64,000 nt of DNA from Holdemania massiliensis AP2 (GCF_000327285.1 NZ_HE998570.1:86178-150177), one strand, 5' to 3'. Positions 16,847 through 26,328 are shown, numbered from the stretch's first letter. Program-made: numbers and translations. Notes: a model not told the origin generated them from the letters alone.

Positions 16847-16890
16847 CGCTCAGCGGTCTGCATTATAAGCGCGGCTGAGCGGCGTTTTCA
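16847..16890 (+). terminator. Rho-independent terminator after flavodiiron gene
   Basis: Stem CGCTCAGC (16847-16854) with GCTGAGCG (16874-16881), followed by GCGTTTTC. The T run is modest. Confidence 0.6.
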
Positions 16891-16956
16891 GGAGCTTTTT
16901 ATGCAGCGAGCGGCTGCCTGAAAACAGTTATTCCTTTACCGAGGATCAGTACGTAT

Positions 16957-16990
16957 AAAACCTCCGCCAGCTGCGACGGAGGTTTTATTT
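16957..16990. terminator. Bidirectional terminator overlapping TetR stop codon
   Basis: Stem AAAACCTCCG (16957-16966) with CGGAGGTTTT (16977-16986). It overlaps the stop codon of the minus-strand TetR gene (16985-16987) and faces the flavodiiron gene on the other side. Confidence 0.75.
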
Positions 16991-17608
16991 TGATCGGTCA
17001 GTTTCCTTTTTGAGCCATTTTTCAGGGTTCACCGCGTATTTGGCAATGAACGTCTCCCGGAAGATTTCCATGGCCTGCTCGTTGGGGTTAAAGTCCAGCA
17101 TGTGATACAGCTCGTTTTCATGATTGAAGCCCTGAATCCCATAGTAATACAGATAGATAAAGCTTGTCATTTCATTGAGATTGGCATCCGGACGGATTTC
17201 ATTTTGTTCCTGAGCTGTTTTTAAAGCCGTTTTGCGCAGGGAGAACAAGTGCCTGCTGTATTTCGCGATTTCTTCCAGCGTCGGTCCTTCGCCGGTGTTA
17301 TGATCAGTATCCCGGTTAATCTTCCGATAGGAGGTGCAGTAGGCCAGATCCCGGCAGATTTTGCTGAAAACATCCAGGTCTTCCGCATAAATCCGCTGCA
17401 GATCCTGTGAGGAAATTTCCATCTGATATCGGATAGCGGCCAGATAAAGATCATTTTTATTCTTAAAATAATAATAAAGCGGACCCCGGGATAAGCCTAG
17501 GGCTTTGCCAATGTCTTCAAGATTGGTACCTTCATAACCATACAAGGTGAAATAGGTAACGGCAACGTCTAAAATTCTCTGTTTGGTTTTACTGTTTGAA
17601 TAGGTCAT
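16985..17608 (-). CDS. TetR/AcrR family transcriptional regulator
   Basis: 207 residues from the third of three consecutive ATGs (17608), the one best spaced from GGAAG. The frame extends further upstream without a plausible ribosome site. The N-terminal helix-turn-helix is clear: NLEDIGKALGLSRGPLYYYFKNKNDLY. The C-terminal domain is a helical ligand pocket of unknown specificity. It lies 350 bases downstream of the flavin reductase at 17962 on the same strand, so it may regulate that gene. An interrupted inverted repeat AGAG-TATAC-CTCT near 17712 in its own upstream region is a possible operator. Confidence 0.82.
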   Translation of the reverse strand: MTYSNSKTKQRILDVAVTYFTLYGYEGTNLEDIGKALGLSRGPLYYYFKNKNDLYLAAIRYQMEISSQDLQRIYAEDLDVFSKICRDLAYCTSYRKINRDTDHNTGEGPTLEEIAKYSRHLFSLRKTALKTAQEQNEIRPDANLNEMTSFIYLYYYGIQGFNHENELYHMLDFNPNEQAMEIFRETFIAKYAVNPEKWLKKETDRSK

Positions 17609-17961
17609 CATCATCTTCCGTTCTGTAAAAGAAATGCCGCGCCTTAAAAAACGAAGGAAAAACCATCCCCATACCACGATTACTTCTAATTATATCAATA
17701 AAGGATTTTAGAGTATACCTCTTTCAATCAATTCCTGATGGTCCAATCAAAGTCAAAAAGCCAAAGCGTCTGAAAAGGCGGAGCACCGTTTCCCCGCGGA
17801 ATCAATCAGGGAGAAGCGTAAAAGCTCAAAACAATCTTTTGAGTTGTCAATGCCGCTTATTTTCTTATTCTGCTCAGACGGGAAACAAAAAGGAAGCCCT
17901 AATTCCGGCGCTTCCTTTCTGCTTAGATATATCCTGTTTTGAATTGAATGATTTCCGCTGG
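17609..17961. other. Intergenic region, TetR leader and flavoprotein terminator
   Basis: It holds the upstream region of the TetR gene (AT-rich to about 17740, with AGAG-TATAC-CTCT near 17712), a GC-richer stretch without features, and the terminator at 17885-17917. I see no gene. Confidence 0.5.
17885..17917 (-). terminator. Terminator of the flavin reductase at 17962
   Basis: On the minus strand, AAGGAAGC (17910-17917) pairs with GCTTCCTT (17890-17897) and is followed by TTTG. The structure is also T-flanked on the plus strand. Confidence 0.7.
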
Positions 17962-19752
17962 TTATTGTCCCAGCGCGTCCTTGACGGCTTCCCGGATGCC
18001 ATTGCTGGAATTGGTAGCGCCGGAAACGGCATCAAGATCCAGATTCTGCGTTCTGATCAGCTCCGGAATGAACTGTTCTGCAGCCCCGGCATAAATATTC
18101 GCCGTTTCAGCCTGTTCTAAAACATTGATCTCAGTGATGCTTCCGTCTTTAACGATGACTTCAACCTTAATCGGACCGTTGTTGCCCTGACCTTCGCCGG
18201 TGTAAGTGCCGTCTGTGAAGCTGCCTTTGACCACTTCTGAGTCTTCCGACTGTGCCGGAGTGCGGTCAAATGGAACATGCTCGGTTAAGCCTTGGCGGTC
18301 CAGAATGTATTCGATCGCATTGCGGGCAGAGAGCCGGCCGAAGACGACGGCTTCTCCCAAACCGACAGAATAATAAGCACCCTGAACATTACCGATGACT
18401 TCCCCGGCAGCGTACAGACCCTTGATCGGCTTGCCTTCCTGGTTGAGGACGCGTCCGGTTGTGTCGGCTCTGACGCCGCCCAGTGTGTCCATAACGCCCG
18501 GTGTTAAATTCACGGCATAGTATGGTCCCGCCTTGTAGGTGTCGGCCAGCTTCACAACTTCTTCGTTGCCGATGCCGTCCGTCTTTAAGCTGCTCATCGT
18601 GGTCAGGAAAGCCTCTTGATCCACACCCATCTTTTCAGCCAGGTCTTCCAGGGTATCGGCTTTGATGACCGTGCCGCTGTTGTCGATGCCGGTCATCCGG
18701 TATTCATCAAAGAAATCCTTTTCTTCAATAGCCATGAAATTCTGATAAATCGTTTCATTGTAAACGCCGAAGCATTCCGCATCCGTTTGTTTCAGGATAT
18801 CTTCAGTAATTCGCCGATCTGAGCTGGCTTCGCTGTATTCATTGGTGAAGCGCTTGCCTTCCTTGTTGACGAAGACGACGCCGTTGTTTTTGATCGGCAG
18901 CTGCATCTGAATAGAGAACGGCGCAACTGCACAGGACAGCTGAATCAGATCCATGTTGACTAGATCCGCTCCCAGTTTTTCCGCCATAACGATACCATCG
19001 CCCATATTGCCCTGACTTGGAGCTAAATGAATGTTGGCCAGTCCAGGATTGTCATAGTTGGCGATCATTTCCGGATTGCTTTCATAACCGCCGGTCGCCA
19101 GAATGACAGCTTGGGCATCAATCGTATATTCACCGTGGGCGTCTTTGACCTGCACGCCGTTAACTCGTCCGTTTTCATCTGTTGTCAGATCGACAGCCGG
19201 ACTGTTGTAGCGGATTTCAATGCCGTTTTTCTCGGCTTGTTCTTTTAAAACACGGACTAATTCCACACCGGGAATGGTGCCGTCCGTCGGACAATGCAGA
19301 TCAGCGTAGCGGATCTTTCCCCATTCCGATCCGAAGCCGTCCAGCCATTCGATGACTTTCGGCGTTTCAATAGCGATGACGCCTGCCATATCCACATCCG
19401 CAAAGCCGGCGCCGTTCTTGATGATTTTATCCACCAACATGACCGGTGTTTCTTCTTTTCCCTGTTCGTCCATAAAGCGGGAGTTCGTACAGTTAAAGCC
19501 GCCGAAAGCCATCGTGGTGCTTCCGCCCGCAAAGGACATCTTCTCTAAAACCAGAATGTTGTCCGCGCCTTGTTCGTGCGCCTCGACCGCAGCTGCCAGG
19601 CCGGCTCCGCCTGCGCCGACGATGACGATATCAAATTGTTCGTTGCCGGATTCGGGTTGAGGGTCCGGGGTTTTTTCAGCCGGCGTATTCGCACAGCCGC
19701 CTAAGCCCAGAGCCAGACAGGCGCCCAGGGTCAGGGCAAGTAATTTCTTCAT
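17962..19752 (-). CDS. Exported flavin reductase, FAD domain then C-terminal FMN-binding domain
   Basis: 596-residue lipoprotein (GLGGC, Cys20). The FAD domain starts at VIVGAGGAGLAAAVEA (about 44). The C-terminal FMN-binding domain (about 505-596) ends with DAVSGATNSS, the motif flavinylated on Thr by ApbE. This order is the reverse of the three other two-domain reductases here. The substrate region is also divergent: MDTLGG replaces HHTMGG, and QGAYYSVGLGEAVVFGR replaces the canonical NRxGGN segment, so the substrate-binding His and Arg of fumarate reductases are missing. It probably reduces a different kind of acceptor. A weak promoter lies at 19778-19806. The TetR gene at 16985 follows, and the two-component operon lies upstream. 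Confidence 0.85.
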   Translation of the reverse strand: MKKLLALTLGACLALGLGGCANTPAEKTPDPQPESGNEQFDIVIVGAGGAGLAAAVEAHEQGADNILVLEKMSFAGGSTTMAFGGFNCTNSRFMDEQGKEETPVMLVDKIIKNGAGFADVDMAGVIAIETPKVIEWLDGFGSEWGKIRYADLHCPTDGTIPGVELVRVLKEQAEKNGIEIRYNSPAVDLTTDENGRVNGVQVKDAHGEYTIDAQAVILATGGYESNPEMIANYDNPGLANIHLAPSQGNMGDGIVMAEKLGADLVNMDLIQLSCAVAPFSIQMQLPIKNNGVVFVNKEGKRFTNEYSEASSDRRITEDILKQTDAECFGVYNETIYQNFMAIEEKDFFDEYRMTGIDNSGTVIKADTLEDLAEKMGVDQEAFLTTMSSLKTDGIGNEEVVKLADTYKAGPYYAVNLTPGVMDTLGGVRADTTGRVLNQEGKPIKGLYAAGEVIGNVQGAYYSVGLGEAVVFGRLSARNAIEYILDRQGLTEHVPFDRTPAQSEDSEVVKGSFTDGTYTGEGQGNNGPIKVEVIVKDGSITEINVLEQAETANIYAGAAEQFIPELIRTQNLDLDAVSGATNSSNGIREAVKDALGQ

Positions 19753-19777
19753 TTCTCTTTCCTCCTTGAATAAGGAA

Positions 19778-19806
19778 ATTATAAAAAAATCACAAGTTGA
19801 GGTCGA
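19778..19806 (-). promoter_or_regulatory. Possible promoter of the flavin reductase at 17962
   Basis: On the minus strand, TCGACC (19801-19806), 17-base spacer, TATAAT (19778-19783). The -10 is perfect and the -35 is fair. It allows independent transcription from the upstream operon. Confidence 0.45.
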
Positions 19807-19833
19807 GTTAAAAACCGGACATTCTGTTCAAGT

Positions 19834-21567
19834 TCAGGACATTGGCCGCGGCGGCTGAGCGGCAGCCTCCGTTCCGGCAATCCGTCCGAAGACGATACAG
19901 TCAGGAAACGAGTTACCGCCTAAGCGATTGGCGCCGTGGATCCCGCCGGTCACCTCGCCGGCCGCATAAAGCCGGGGAATCGGCTGTGTCTTTTGATCGA
20001 GAACTTGGGCGTGTTCATTGATTTCGACGCCGCCCAGCGTGTGATGCACCGTGACGGTCTTGGCGGTGGCGTAAAATGGCGGGTGATCAATTTTATTGAT
20101 TAACGTCCTGCGCTGAAAGCGGGGATCGTACTGCTGTTCAACACTGCGGTTGTAGTCATTCACGGCTGCTTCCAATACGCTGAAATCCAGTTCCAACTGA
20201 CGGGCCAGGTCTTCCAAGGTATCGGCTTTGACCACTTGTCCCATCAGCACCAGCCCCTCCAGGAAGTCGCGGTCTTCCTGCAGCGAGGAAAAATCATCGT
20301 CGGCGAGGGAATAGACAAACCCGTGATCCTGTGACCGGATCGCCTGGGCCAGTTCATCCCGGCCGGCATCCTCACGGATAAACCGATCGCCTTCGGTGTT
20401 GACTAGAATCCCGTGATTGATCGCGTTGGGAATGGAGTTGTGCAGTCCGCCGTCGTAAATATCCGCCATCGGATACAGCTCGATATATTCCATGTCGATC
20501 AGCGAAGCCCCGATGGCCTGCGCCATCACAAGACCATCGCCCACCGTTCCCGGCGTATTGCTGCAAAGCAGATCCCCGGTTAGGCTCTGATCGTACTGCA
20601 TCCGCATTTCCACATTGTAGCCGAAACCGCCGGTCGCTAAGATCACGCCCTGCCGCGCTTGGAACTGGATCGGCTGACGTTGCTGGACAGCCTGGACTCC
20701 GATCACGGCAGAACCCTCCTGAATCAGCGCTTCCGCCCGTGTATTCAGATAAAAGTCAACCTGTTCCCGAACACAGGCATCGCTCAAAACCTGAATGAAA
20801 TCTGTACCGTTATGAGCCTTGGAATAATGACCGCGGGCATGCTCGCCGCCCAGACAGTTGTCGATCACCGTGTCAATTTCTAACCCCAGCTCCTGCAAAA
20901 ACGCCAGACCCTCATCGGCTTGGGAAGTCAGGATCCGCACCAGCTCCGGTTTTGCTTTCTGATGGCCGCCGTTGAAGGTTTCTTCAAAGAAAAGCTGTTC
21001 GCTGTCCATGATCTGCAAAGGATGCTGGAGCTGATCATCCACACAGTTATACATGGCGGTAGCCCGGATTGTATTGCCGCCCAGACTGTCGGCTTTTTCC
21101 AGCACCGCAACGGAAGCCCCCTGGCGTGCGGCGCTGACGGCCGCGGCTAAGCCAGCTCCGCCTCCGCCGATGACCACCACATCATAGATTTCTGAAGCTT
21201 CCTCTTGAACTGTCGGCGTTTGGGGGCGCGCGGCATAGAGTTGTTCCTCGGTAAAGCCCTGACGTTTCAACAAGCGCTCAATTCCTTTGCGCAGTGCTTC
21301 ACAGGACTGGGTTGCTCCACTGACCGCATCAATCTGCAGCGTTTGATTTTCTAAAATCTGAGCGATGAAGTCGGCCAGGGCGGGATCTGCGATTTCCGGC
21401 GTATCCGCATGGCTCAGTACCTGAATCGCGGTAATGCGCTGATCTTCACTCAGCACTTCAATGTCCATCGGGCCTAAATAACCGTCAATTTGACAGCGGG
21501 TGGAGGAAGACGCGCAGCCGCAGCACAAAATCAGACAGAACGAGGGGATGATTTTCTTCAAGTTCAT
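19834..21567 (-). CDS. Exported FMN- and FAD-containing reductase lipoprotein
   Basis: 577 residues. The N-terminus MNLKKIIPSFCLILCCGC ends in a cysteine-rich lipobox. The FMN-binding domain comes first (about 22-100) with DAVSGATQS, the ApbE target. The FAD domain begins at VVIGGGGAGLAAAVSA (about 133). Active-site signatures are canonical for the fumarate/urocanate-reductase group: REDAGRDELAQ, VHHTLGG and GANRLGGN followed by DCIVFGRIAG. The gene overlaps the upstream solute-binding protein gene by 4 bases and is the last gene of the operon that starts at 26109. The two-component system and binding protein in that operon probably sense the substrate. Confidence 0.88.
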   Translation of the reverse strand: MNLKKIIPSFCLILCCGCASSSTRCQIDGYLGPMDIEVLSEDQRITAIQVLSHADTPEIADPALADFIAQILENQTLQIDAVSGATQSCEALRKGIERLLKRQGFTEEQLYAARPQTPTVQEEASEIYDVVVIGGGGAGLAAAVSAARQGASVAVLEKADSLGGNTIRATAMYNCVDDQLQHPLQIMDSEQLFFEETFNGGHQKAKPELVRILTSQADEGLAFLQELGLEIDTVIDNCLGGEHARGHYSKAHNGTDFIQVLSDACVREQVDFYLNTRAEALIQEGSAVIGVQAVQQRQPIQFQARQGVILATGGFGYNVEMRMQYDQSLTGDLLCSNTPGTVGDGLVMAQAIGASLIDMEYIELYPMADIYDGGLHNSIPNAINHGILVNTEGDRFIREDAGRDELAQAIRSQDHGFVYSLADDDFSSLQEDRDFLEGLVLMGQVVKADTLEDLARQLELDFSVLEAAVNDYNRSVEQQYDPRFQRRTLINKIDHPPFYATAKTVTVHHTLGGVEINEHAQVLDQKTQPIPRLYAAGEVTGGIHGANRLGGNSFPDCIVFGRIAGTEAAAQPPRPMS

Positions 21568-22844
21568 GCGGGTTCCTCCTGTAAATCCGGCAGCCGCTGA
21601 TGCAGCCGCTCTAAAAATAAGGCGTAAGCCTGTTCGCCATTCATTTCCGGCATGCCGATCATCGCACGGACAGTTTGCAGATAAACTTCTTTCAGCAGCG
21701 CTTCGTTCTCTCCCGCCGGACGGGTCTGAACTTCCGGGAAAATCTGATCCAAATACATCTTGCCGATATTCTGACCGCCGAAATCCTCCATGATCAGATC
21801 TGAATATCCCTCTTCATTGTAAGCCGGACTGTAGCTGATCAAAGTTCCGGTGCCATGATTTTTGGCATAAGCCGCACCGGAAGGCGAAAGCAGCACTGTC
21901 TGCATGAATTCCCAGGCTGTCGCGGCATGGGTGCTGGTTTTGGGAATCGCCCAGACGGTACCGCCCCAGGCAAAGCTGCCGCTGGGCGCGCGGGTAAAGC
22001 CCCAGGCTTGTCCGGTATGAAAAATACCCATGGACATCAGCCAGAGTGAGCACGGATAGAAAAACACCTGATCGGTTTCCAGCGAGTTCATCCACTGCGG
22101 CGAATACTGCTGCAGGGAGAAGACCAGGCCAGCCTCCTGCAGGGCGTCGAGAATCTGGAAGGCATTGAGGAAACGGTAGGGCTGAAGCAGCGTGTTGTTT
22201 TGAATATACGGCGTGCGTGATTGTCCAAACAACATCACGGCGGCATCTTCCAGCGAGGCAAACATGGCCCGATCTGGGAATTGTTCCTTGAACTTCATGC
22301 CCTTGCTGATAACATCGGCCCAGCTGCTGAAAACAATCCCCACCTGAACTGGATCCTCGGTTGCCAGAAACGCCTGGGCCACCGTACGGTTGTATGCGAC
22401 GCCGCTGGCGGACAAGGTGGCCGGCACAGCCCACAGATGACCGAGTTCATTTTCAAACTGAGCCAGACGAAATTCCAGAACTTCCTGCCGCGGCAGGAAA
22501 TACGGAGAGGCTTCCAGATCGAGAAACAATTCAGCACCGTTGATGCCGTCAAGCGTTTCACTTTCGAGAATGCAGATGTCCGGCAAGGGCTGATTGAGTG
22601 CCAGCGCCAGTTTAAAGCGCTGCAGATATTCACTTTTTTCAACGACGGTGTAATTAAGCGCGATATCCGGATGAGATTTCTGATACTCCGCAAACGCATC
22701 CGGCAGAAAATCATCCCAGCCCCAGACCGTAATCACTTCTTTCTGCGAGGGTTCCGGCGTCATGCGCGGCGCGGAAAAAGCTCCGTAGAGAAAAAGCGCC
22801 AGCGTCAGGGTCAGTAGAAGAAAAACAATGCGATAGGCCTTCAT
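21564..22844 (-). CDS. Extracellular solute-binding protein (family 1 type), sensor partner
   Basis: 426 residues. An N-terminal hydrophobic segment without a lipobox Cys (residues 5-22) suggests a signal anchor or cleaved peptide. The fold is that of ABC family-1 binding proteins: VITVWGWDDFLPDAFAEYQKSHP, then LPDICILES, and YNRTVAQAF. No permease or ATPase gene accompanies it. It overlaps the histidine kinase gene upstream and the reductase downstream by 4 bases each. I infer that it delivers ligand information to the kinase rather than to a transporter. A transporter elsewhere cannot be excluded. Confidence 0.85.
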   Translation of the reverse strand: MKAYRIVFLLLTLTLALFLYGAFSAPRMTPEPSQKEVITVWGWDDFLPDAFAEYQKSHPDIALNYTVVEKSEYLQRFKLALALNQPLPDICILESETLDGINGAELFLDLEASPYFLPRQEVLEFRLAQFENELGHLWAVPATLSASGVAYNRTVAQAFLATEDPVQVGIVFSSWADVISKGMKFKEQFPDRAMFASLEDAAVMLFGQSRTPYIQNNTLLQPYRFLNAFQILDALQEAGLVFSLQQYSPQWMNSLETDQVFFYPCSLWLMSMGIFHTGQAWGFTRAPSGSFAWGGTVWAIPKTSTHAATAWEFMQTVLLSPSGAAYAKNHGTGTLISYSPAYNEEGYSDLIMEDFGGQNIGKMYLDQIFPEVQTRPAGENEALLKEVYLQTVRAMIGMPEMNGEQAYALFLERLHQRLPDLQEEPA

Positions 22845-24610
22845 TGCGGGAGCCCTCCTTTCTCAATGATCGGCAGATCAAAGATGAACGCAGTACCTTG
22901 CCCCAGCTCACTTTCAACGTGCAGCGTCACAGGATCGCCGTAAAGGAATTCCAGCCGTTCGCAGACATTGACCAGCGCAATCGCATGAACACTGTTTTTC
23001 TCAGCTTCCCGATGAGCATTCAGGGCGGCAGAGCCTTGTTCAATGCGACTGGCCAATTCGGCGCTCAGTCCCACGCCGTCATCACGAACCTCGACATGCA
23101 GCTGATCGTTTTGGCGCTGAATGGATAGCGTCAGCTGTCCAGGCCCCTCTTTGGGGATGATGCCGTGGAAAATCGCATTTTCAACTAACGGCTGAAGAAT
23201 GTTTTTGGCGATCAACAGCTCGTTCAGCGCTGGGTCGATGTCGTAAACGACACTGAATTTCTGCTTGTAGCGATAATTCTGGATGGTGACATATGCCTCA
23301 ATGACCGCTCGTTCCCGTTCGATGGTGTCCATTAACAGATCCTCATGCACCGCCATGCCGTCCTGAAGGATCAGAATTAAGGCACGCACCATGTCGACAA
23401 CCTCCTGATTCCCGCCTCGGCGAGCCATCACGATGACAGAGTTTAACGTATTGTAGATAAAATGCGGATGAATTTTGGAGATCATCATGTCAAATTTCAG
23501 CTTCCTGCGGATTTTTTCATCCTCAACAGCCTGATCTAAAAGCTCATGTATGCGGACAACCATCGAATTAAAAGTATCACCCAGCATTTCCAGCTCATCA
23601 TGGCTGTGCAGGGTAATCTGGGTGTTCAGATCACCAGCGGCAAATTGATTCAAGCCGGCCGTCAATGTGGATAACGGTGCGGTAAACCGACGGACAATGC
23701 GGGAGAGAATCATCACGAATAAAAGGAAGATAAGCAGCGAGAACAAGCTGAAAAACACGATCAGAAAGGACGCCTGTCCGCGCAGTGTGGCCTTGGATCG
23801 ATAAGAGAATAAGGTATAAGGCGTACCCGCAACCGGGCTGCTCAGCAGAAATCCGCCGGGAACAGACTGCAGCGGGGAAGGGGGCTGATCGCCGGCCAGT
23901 CTGTTCAGCTGTTGTTCATTCAGCCCGGAGGGGGAAGCGATCAGAACCGTCTGATCCTGCATCAGCGTGATTTCCTGCTGGGGCAGATTCCAGGTCTGGA
24001 TCAGGGATTCCAACTGCCGCAGATCAAGCAGAATCCACAGCTCCCCGATTTTCTGCTGGGGATGAACTAAATCAGCAATCGGCGTGTGATAAGCCGCCAG
24101 ACGCAGCTGTTCCACGCCGGATTTCAGCAGGAAGGCTTCGGTAAATCCGGCTGGCTCCCTTGTTTTCTGAGATTGGGCAAGCGGATCAAAGGTATGATCA
24201 AGCGGATACAGGTTCCAGAGCACCTGATCTTCGTGGCGTATCAGAGCGCTGTGGATCAGATCCTGTACCGACAGCGTCCGGGTTAATAAATCCGCTGCCG
24301 CTTCCTTTTGGAAATAGTCCGGATCCGCGGTGTGACAGAACTGCTGCAGCTGCGGATCGGCCAACAGACTGCGGGAAAGAACTGTCAGTTCACGGATGAA
24401 GCCTTCCAGCTGCTGGGCATTCTGGCGGAGCACCTGCGCATCTTTTTTCAGATTTTCCTGGGTCAGGATGTGAGCAAAGTATTGATAAGTGACAAAGCTG
24501 GTGACGGTGGTCATCACCAGAACCAACGCGCCCAGCGCGGCAGCCAGCTTTACCGAAAGTCGGGACGGAAGCAGCGATACAAGCCAGTCCTTGATGTCTT
24601 TACGCTTCAT
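22841..24610 (-). CDS. Sensor histidine kinase, YesM type
   Basis: 589 residues. Two transmembrane helices (about 22-45 and 281-303) frame an extracytoplasmic sensor domain of about 235 residues. A HAMP domain follows (about 304-356). The His_kinase dimerisation motif is HPHFIYNTLN with probable phospho-His383. The ATPase has LQPLVENAIFHGI (N box) and DDGVGL (G box). AAAGGAG precedes the start. It overlaps the response regulator gene upstream and the binding-protein gene downstream by 4 bases. This family usually pairs with AraC-type response regulators, as here. It would phosphorylate the regulator at 24607 on sensing an external ligand. Confidence 0.92.
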   Translation of the reverse strand: MKRKDIKDWLVSLLPSRLSVKLAAALGALVLVMTTVTSFVTYQYFAHILTQENLKKDAQVLRQNAQQLEGFIRELTVLSRSLLADPQLQQFCHTADPDYFQKEAAADLLTRTLSVQDLIHSALIRHEDQVLWNLYPLDHTFDPLAQSQKTREPAGFTEAFLLKSGVEQLRLAAYHTPIADLVHPQQKIGELWILLDLRQLESLIQTWNLPQQEITLMQDQTVLIASPSGLNEQQLNRLAGDQPPSPLQSVPGGFLLSSPVAGTPYTLFSYRSKATLRGQASFLIVFFSLFSLLIFLLFVMILSRIVRRFTAPLSTLTAGLNQFAAGDLNTQITLHSHDELEMLGDTFNSMVVRIHELLDQAVEDEKIRRKLKFDMMISKIHPHFIYNTLNSVIVMARRGGNQEVVDMVRALILILQDGMAVHEDLLMDTIERERAVIEAYVTIQNYRYKQKFSVVYDIDPALNELLIAKNILQPLVENAIFHGIIPKEGPGQLTLSIQRQNDQLHVEVRDDGVGLSAELASRIEQGSAALNAHREAEKNSVHAIALVNVCERLEFLYGDPVTLHVESELGQGTAFIFDLPIIEKGGLPQ

Positions 24611-26109
24611 ACATACGGCTCCTTTAATACATCGCTGGGATAAACATGATATTTTTTATAAAATACGATCGCAAAGTATTGACTGGAGTGGAATCCGCAT
24701 TGCCGGGCCGCTTCATAAATCTTGAGATCCTTTTGTTTCAAGAGCCGCATTGCTTTCTGCAGCCGCAGATCCAACAACATCTGCGCCAAGGTCATGCCGG
24801 TTTCCTTCTTTAACAGCTTGCTTAAATATTCGCGATTCATCTGCAGGGTCTGCGAAAGATCGTCAAGAACGTTTTCATCGGCACAGTGATCCTGCAGGTA
24901 GCGGATCATAAAGTCGGTTTTGCGGCTAGTCTGCGGCTGGGGCTGAAGCGGCAGCCAACGGCGGACAAAGTCGCATAAAGCCGGATAGGTACAGATTGTT
25001 TTCCATGCTGAAAAATCCTCAGACAATTCACTGATCCTTGTTCGCTTCTGAAGCTTTTGAAGCAGGAGCTTCACAGCCAGAAGAATCTGCGGCAAAGCCG
25101 GCCGAGCCTGATCGAGAGCGTTTAAAAACGCTGTTGACGTTTGGCACAGGCTAGCCTGAGTATCGATCTGAGCTAATTGAATTTCCCAATCCGAAGCCTC
25201 ATACGGCATGGCATCCGGACATTCATGAAGCAGGGTGATGCGCTGCTCAGGAAAATAAAACAGCTGATTCTGGCGCTCATTCATCTCACGATACAATCGG
25301 CGCAGTTCAGATAGATCCTGCGCAACCGGACTGACCAACAGCCCCATCGGAGCCAGAATGTTTTCCAGGCTCTTTCGTAATGCAGTACAAAATTCATACG
25401 GAACACTGGCAAGCTGAGGATCGGCTTCCACAACAATCCAGCATTCATTGACGGATTGGAGAAAAACAAGAAAAACAGCGGTTTTGCGCAAGGGCTGCAG
25501 GGCTTGCTGAAGCTGCGCAAAAAAGTGGTCGGTCTCTTCTGTTGCTTTGAAAGAGATCAATTCATGGAACGAAGGCAGATGCCGCAGACAAACCAAACCG
25601 ATTCCGGAATGCGGGCTGCTGAATCCAACGTCGGAAAAATCAATGTGATCTCCGGTAAAAAGCAGCTGTCGAAACCGTGACTGTTCATCAAGATAACGGG
25701 AAGCTCGCTGGCGTTCTCCCTGCTCCCGCATGCCGCGCAGATTTTCGAGCAGTCCCGCTGCGGTCAGTTCGTGTTTGAGGATATAATTATACACACCCAG
25801 CGACACAGCTTCGCGGGCGTAATCAAAACGGGAAAACGCTGTCAGAAGCAGTGTTTGGACTTGCGGATCCTGCCGCCGCAGCTGCCGGATGAAAGCTAGC
25901 CCGTTTAACCGCGGCATTTCAATATCTACCAGCACCAGATCTGCCGGTGTCTGAGCCAGCCGTTTTAGCGCCTGTTCCCCATTGCCCGCCGTGCCTGTCA
26001 GAATGAAGCCCTCTGCTTCCCAATCGATCAGATCCCGCAGATCATCCAGTACAAGAAGATCATCATCAACCAGAAAAACACGGCATAAAGAAGATTCAGT
26101 CTGTGTCAT
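24607..26109 (-). CDS. Response regulator with AraC output, YesN type
   Basis: 500 residues from ATG 26109; GAGGGG five bases ahead makes the upstream in-frame ATG at 26121 unlikely. The receiver domain is residues 10-125, with acidic VDDD, phospho-acceptor Asp62 (LVDIEMP) and the conserved Lys in ILKHEL. A poorly conserved middle domain (about 140-380) precedes a C-terminal AraC helix-turn-helix pair (about 400-500: QTLQMNREYLSKLLKKETG and AARQCGFHSSQYFAIVF). It is the first gene of the operon RR-HK-binding protein-reductase and would activate it or the adjacent flavin reductase genes. Confidence 0.92.
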   Translation of the reverse strand: MTQTESSLCRVFLVDDDLLVLDDLRDLIDWEAEGFILTGTAGNGEQALKRLAQTPADLVLVDIEMPRLNGLAFIRQLRRQDPQVQTLLLTAFSRFDYAREAVSLGVYNYILKHELTAAGLLENLRGMREQGERQRASRYLDEQSRFRQLLFTGDHIDFSDVGFSSPHSGIGLVCLRHLPSFHELISFKATEETDHFFAQLQQALQPLRKTAVFLVFLQSVNECWIVVEADPQLASVPYEFCTALRKSLENILAPMGLLVSPVAQDLSELRRLYREMNERQNQLFYFPEQRITLLHECPDAMPYEASDWEIQLAQIDTQASLCQTSTAFLNALDQARPALPQILLAVKLLLQKLQKRTRISELSEDFSAWKTICTYPALCDFVRRWLPLQPQPQTSRKTDFMIRYLQDHCADENVLDDLSQTLQMNREYLSKLLKKETGMTLAQMLLDLRLQKAMRLLKQKDLKIYEAARQCGFHSSQYFAIVFYKKYHVYPSDVLKEPYV

Positions 26110-26270
26110 AACGCCCCTCATTTCCTCTGTCTTTCCAGTGTATCATAGTTCTTCGTTTCAGGCAAAATGGGCGGTTTTTCATTCAGTCGAAGACAAAGTT
26201 TCGGTGCTCTTCTGAAAGATCAGTTTTCAAGATTTGTAAAAACTGCCATACGAAAGGAGAAAAGGGAAGC

Positions 26271-26299
26271 TTGCGTTTTTGGCTGGAACATGGTAGACT
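26271..26299 (+). promoter_or_regulatory. Promoter of siderophore uptake operon
   Basis: TTGCGT (26271-26276), 17-base spacer, TAGACT (26294-26299). The first palindromic operator begins 13 bases after the -10, over the transcription start. Confidence 0.55.
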
Positions 26300-26312
26300 G
26301 AACAAGCTTAAG

Positions 26313-26328
26313 GTTAGATGTGACTAAC
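26313..26328. promoter_or_regulatory. Operator 1 (GTTAG-N6-CTAAC)
   Basis: GTTAGATGTGACTAAC followed by AAAT. The arms are identical to operator 2 at 26381. It resembles the GTTAG/CTAAC arms of DtxR/IdeR-type metal-repressor boxes. It overlaps the expected transcription start of the iron operon. Confidence 0.65.

Noticed and set aside
22221-22817. 198-codon plus-strand frame
   Set aside because: Antisense to the solute-binding protein gene inside a tightly overlapping operon; no start signals.
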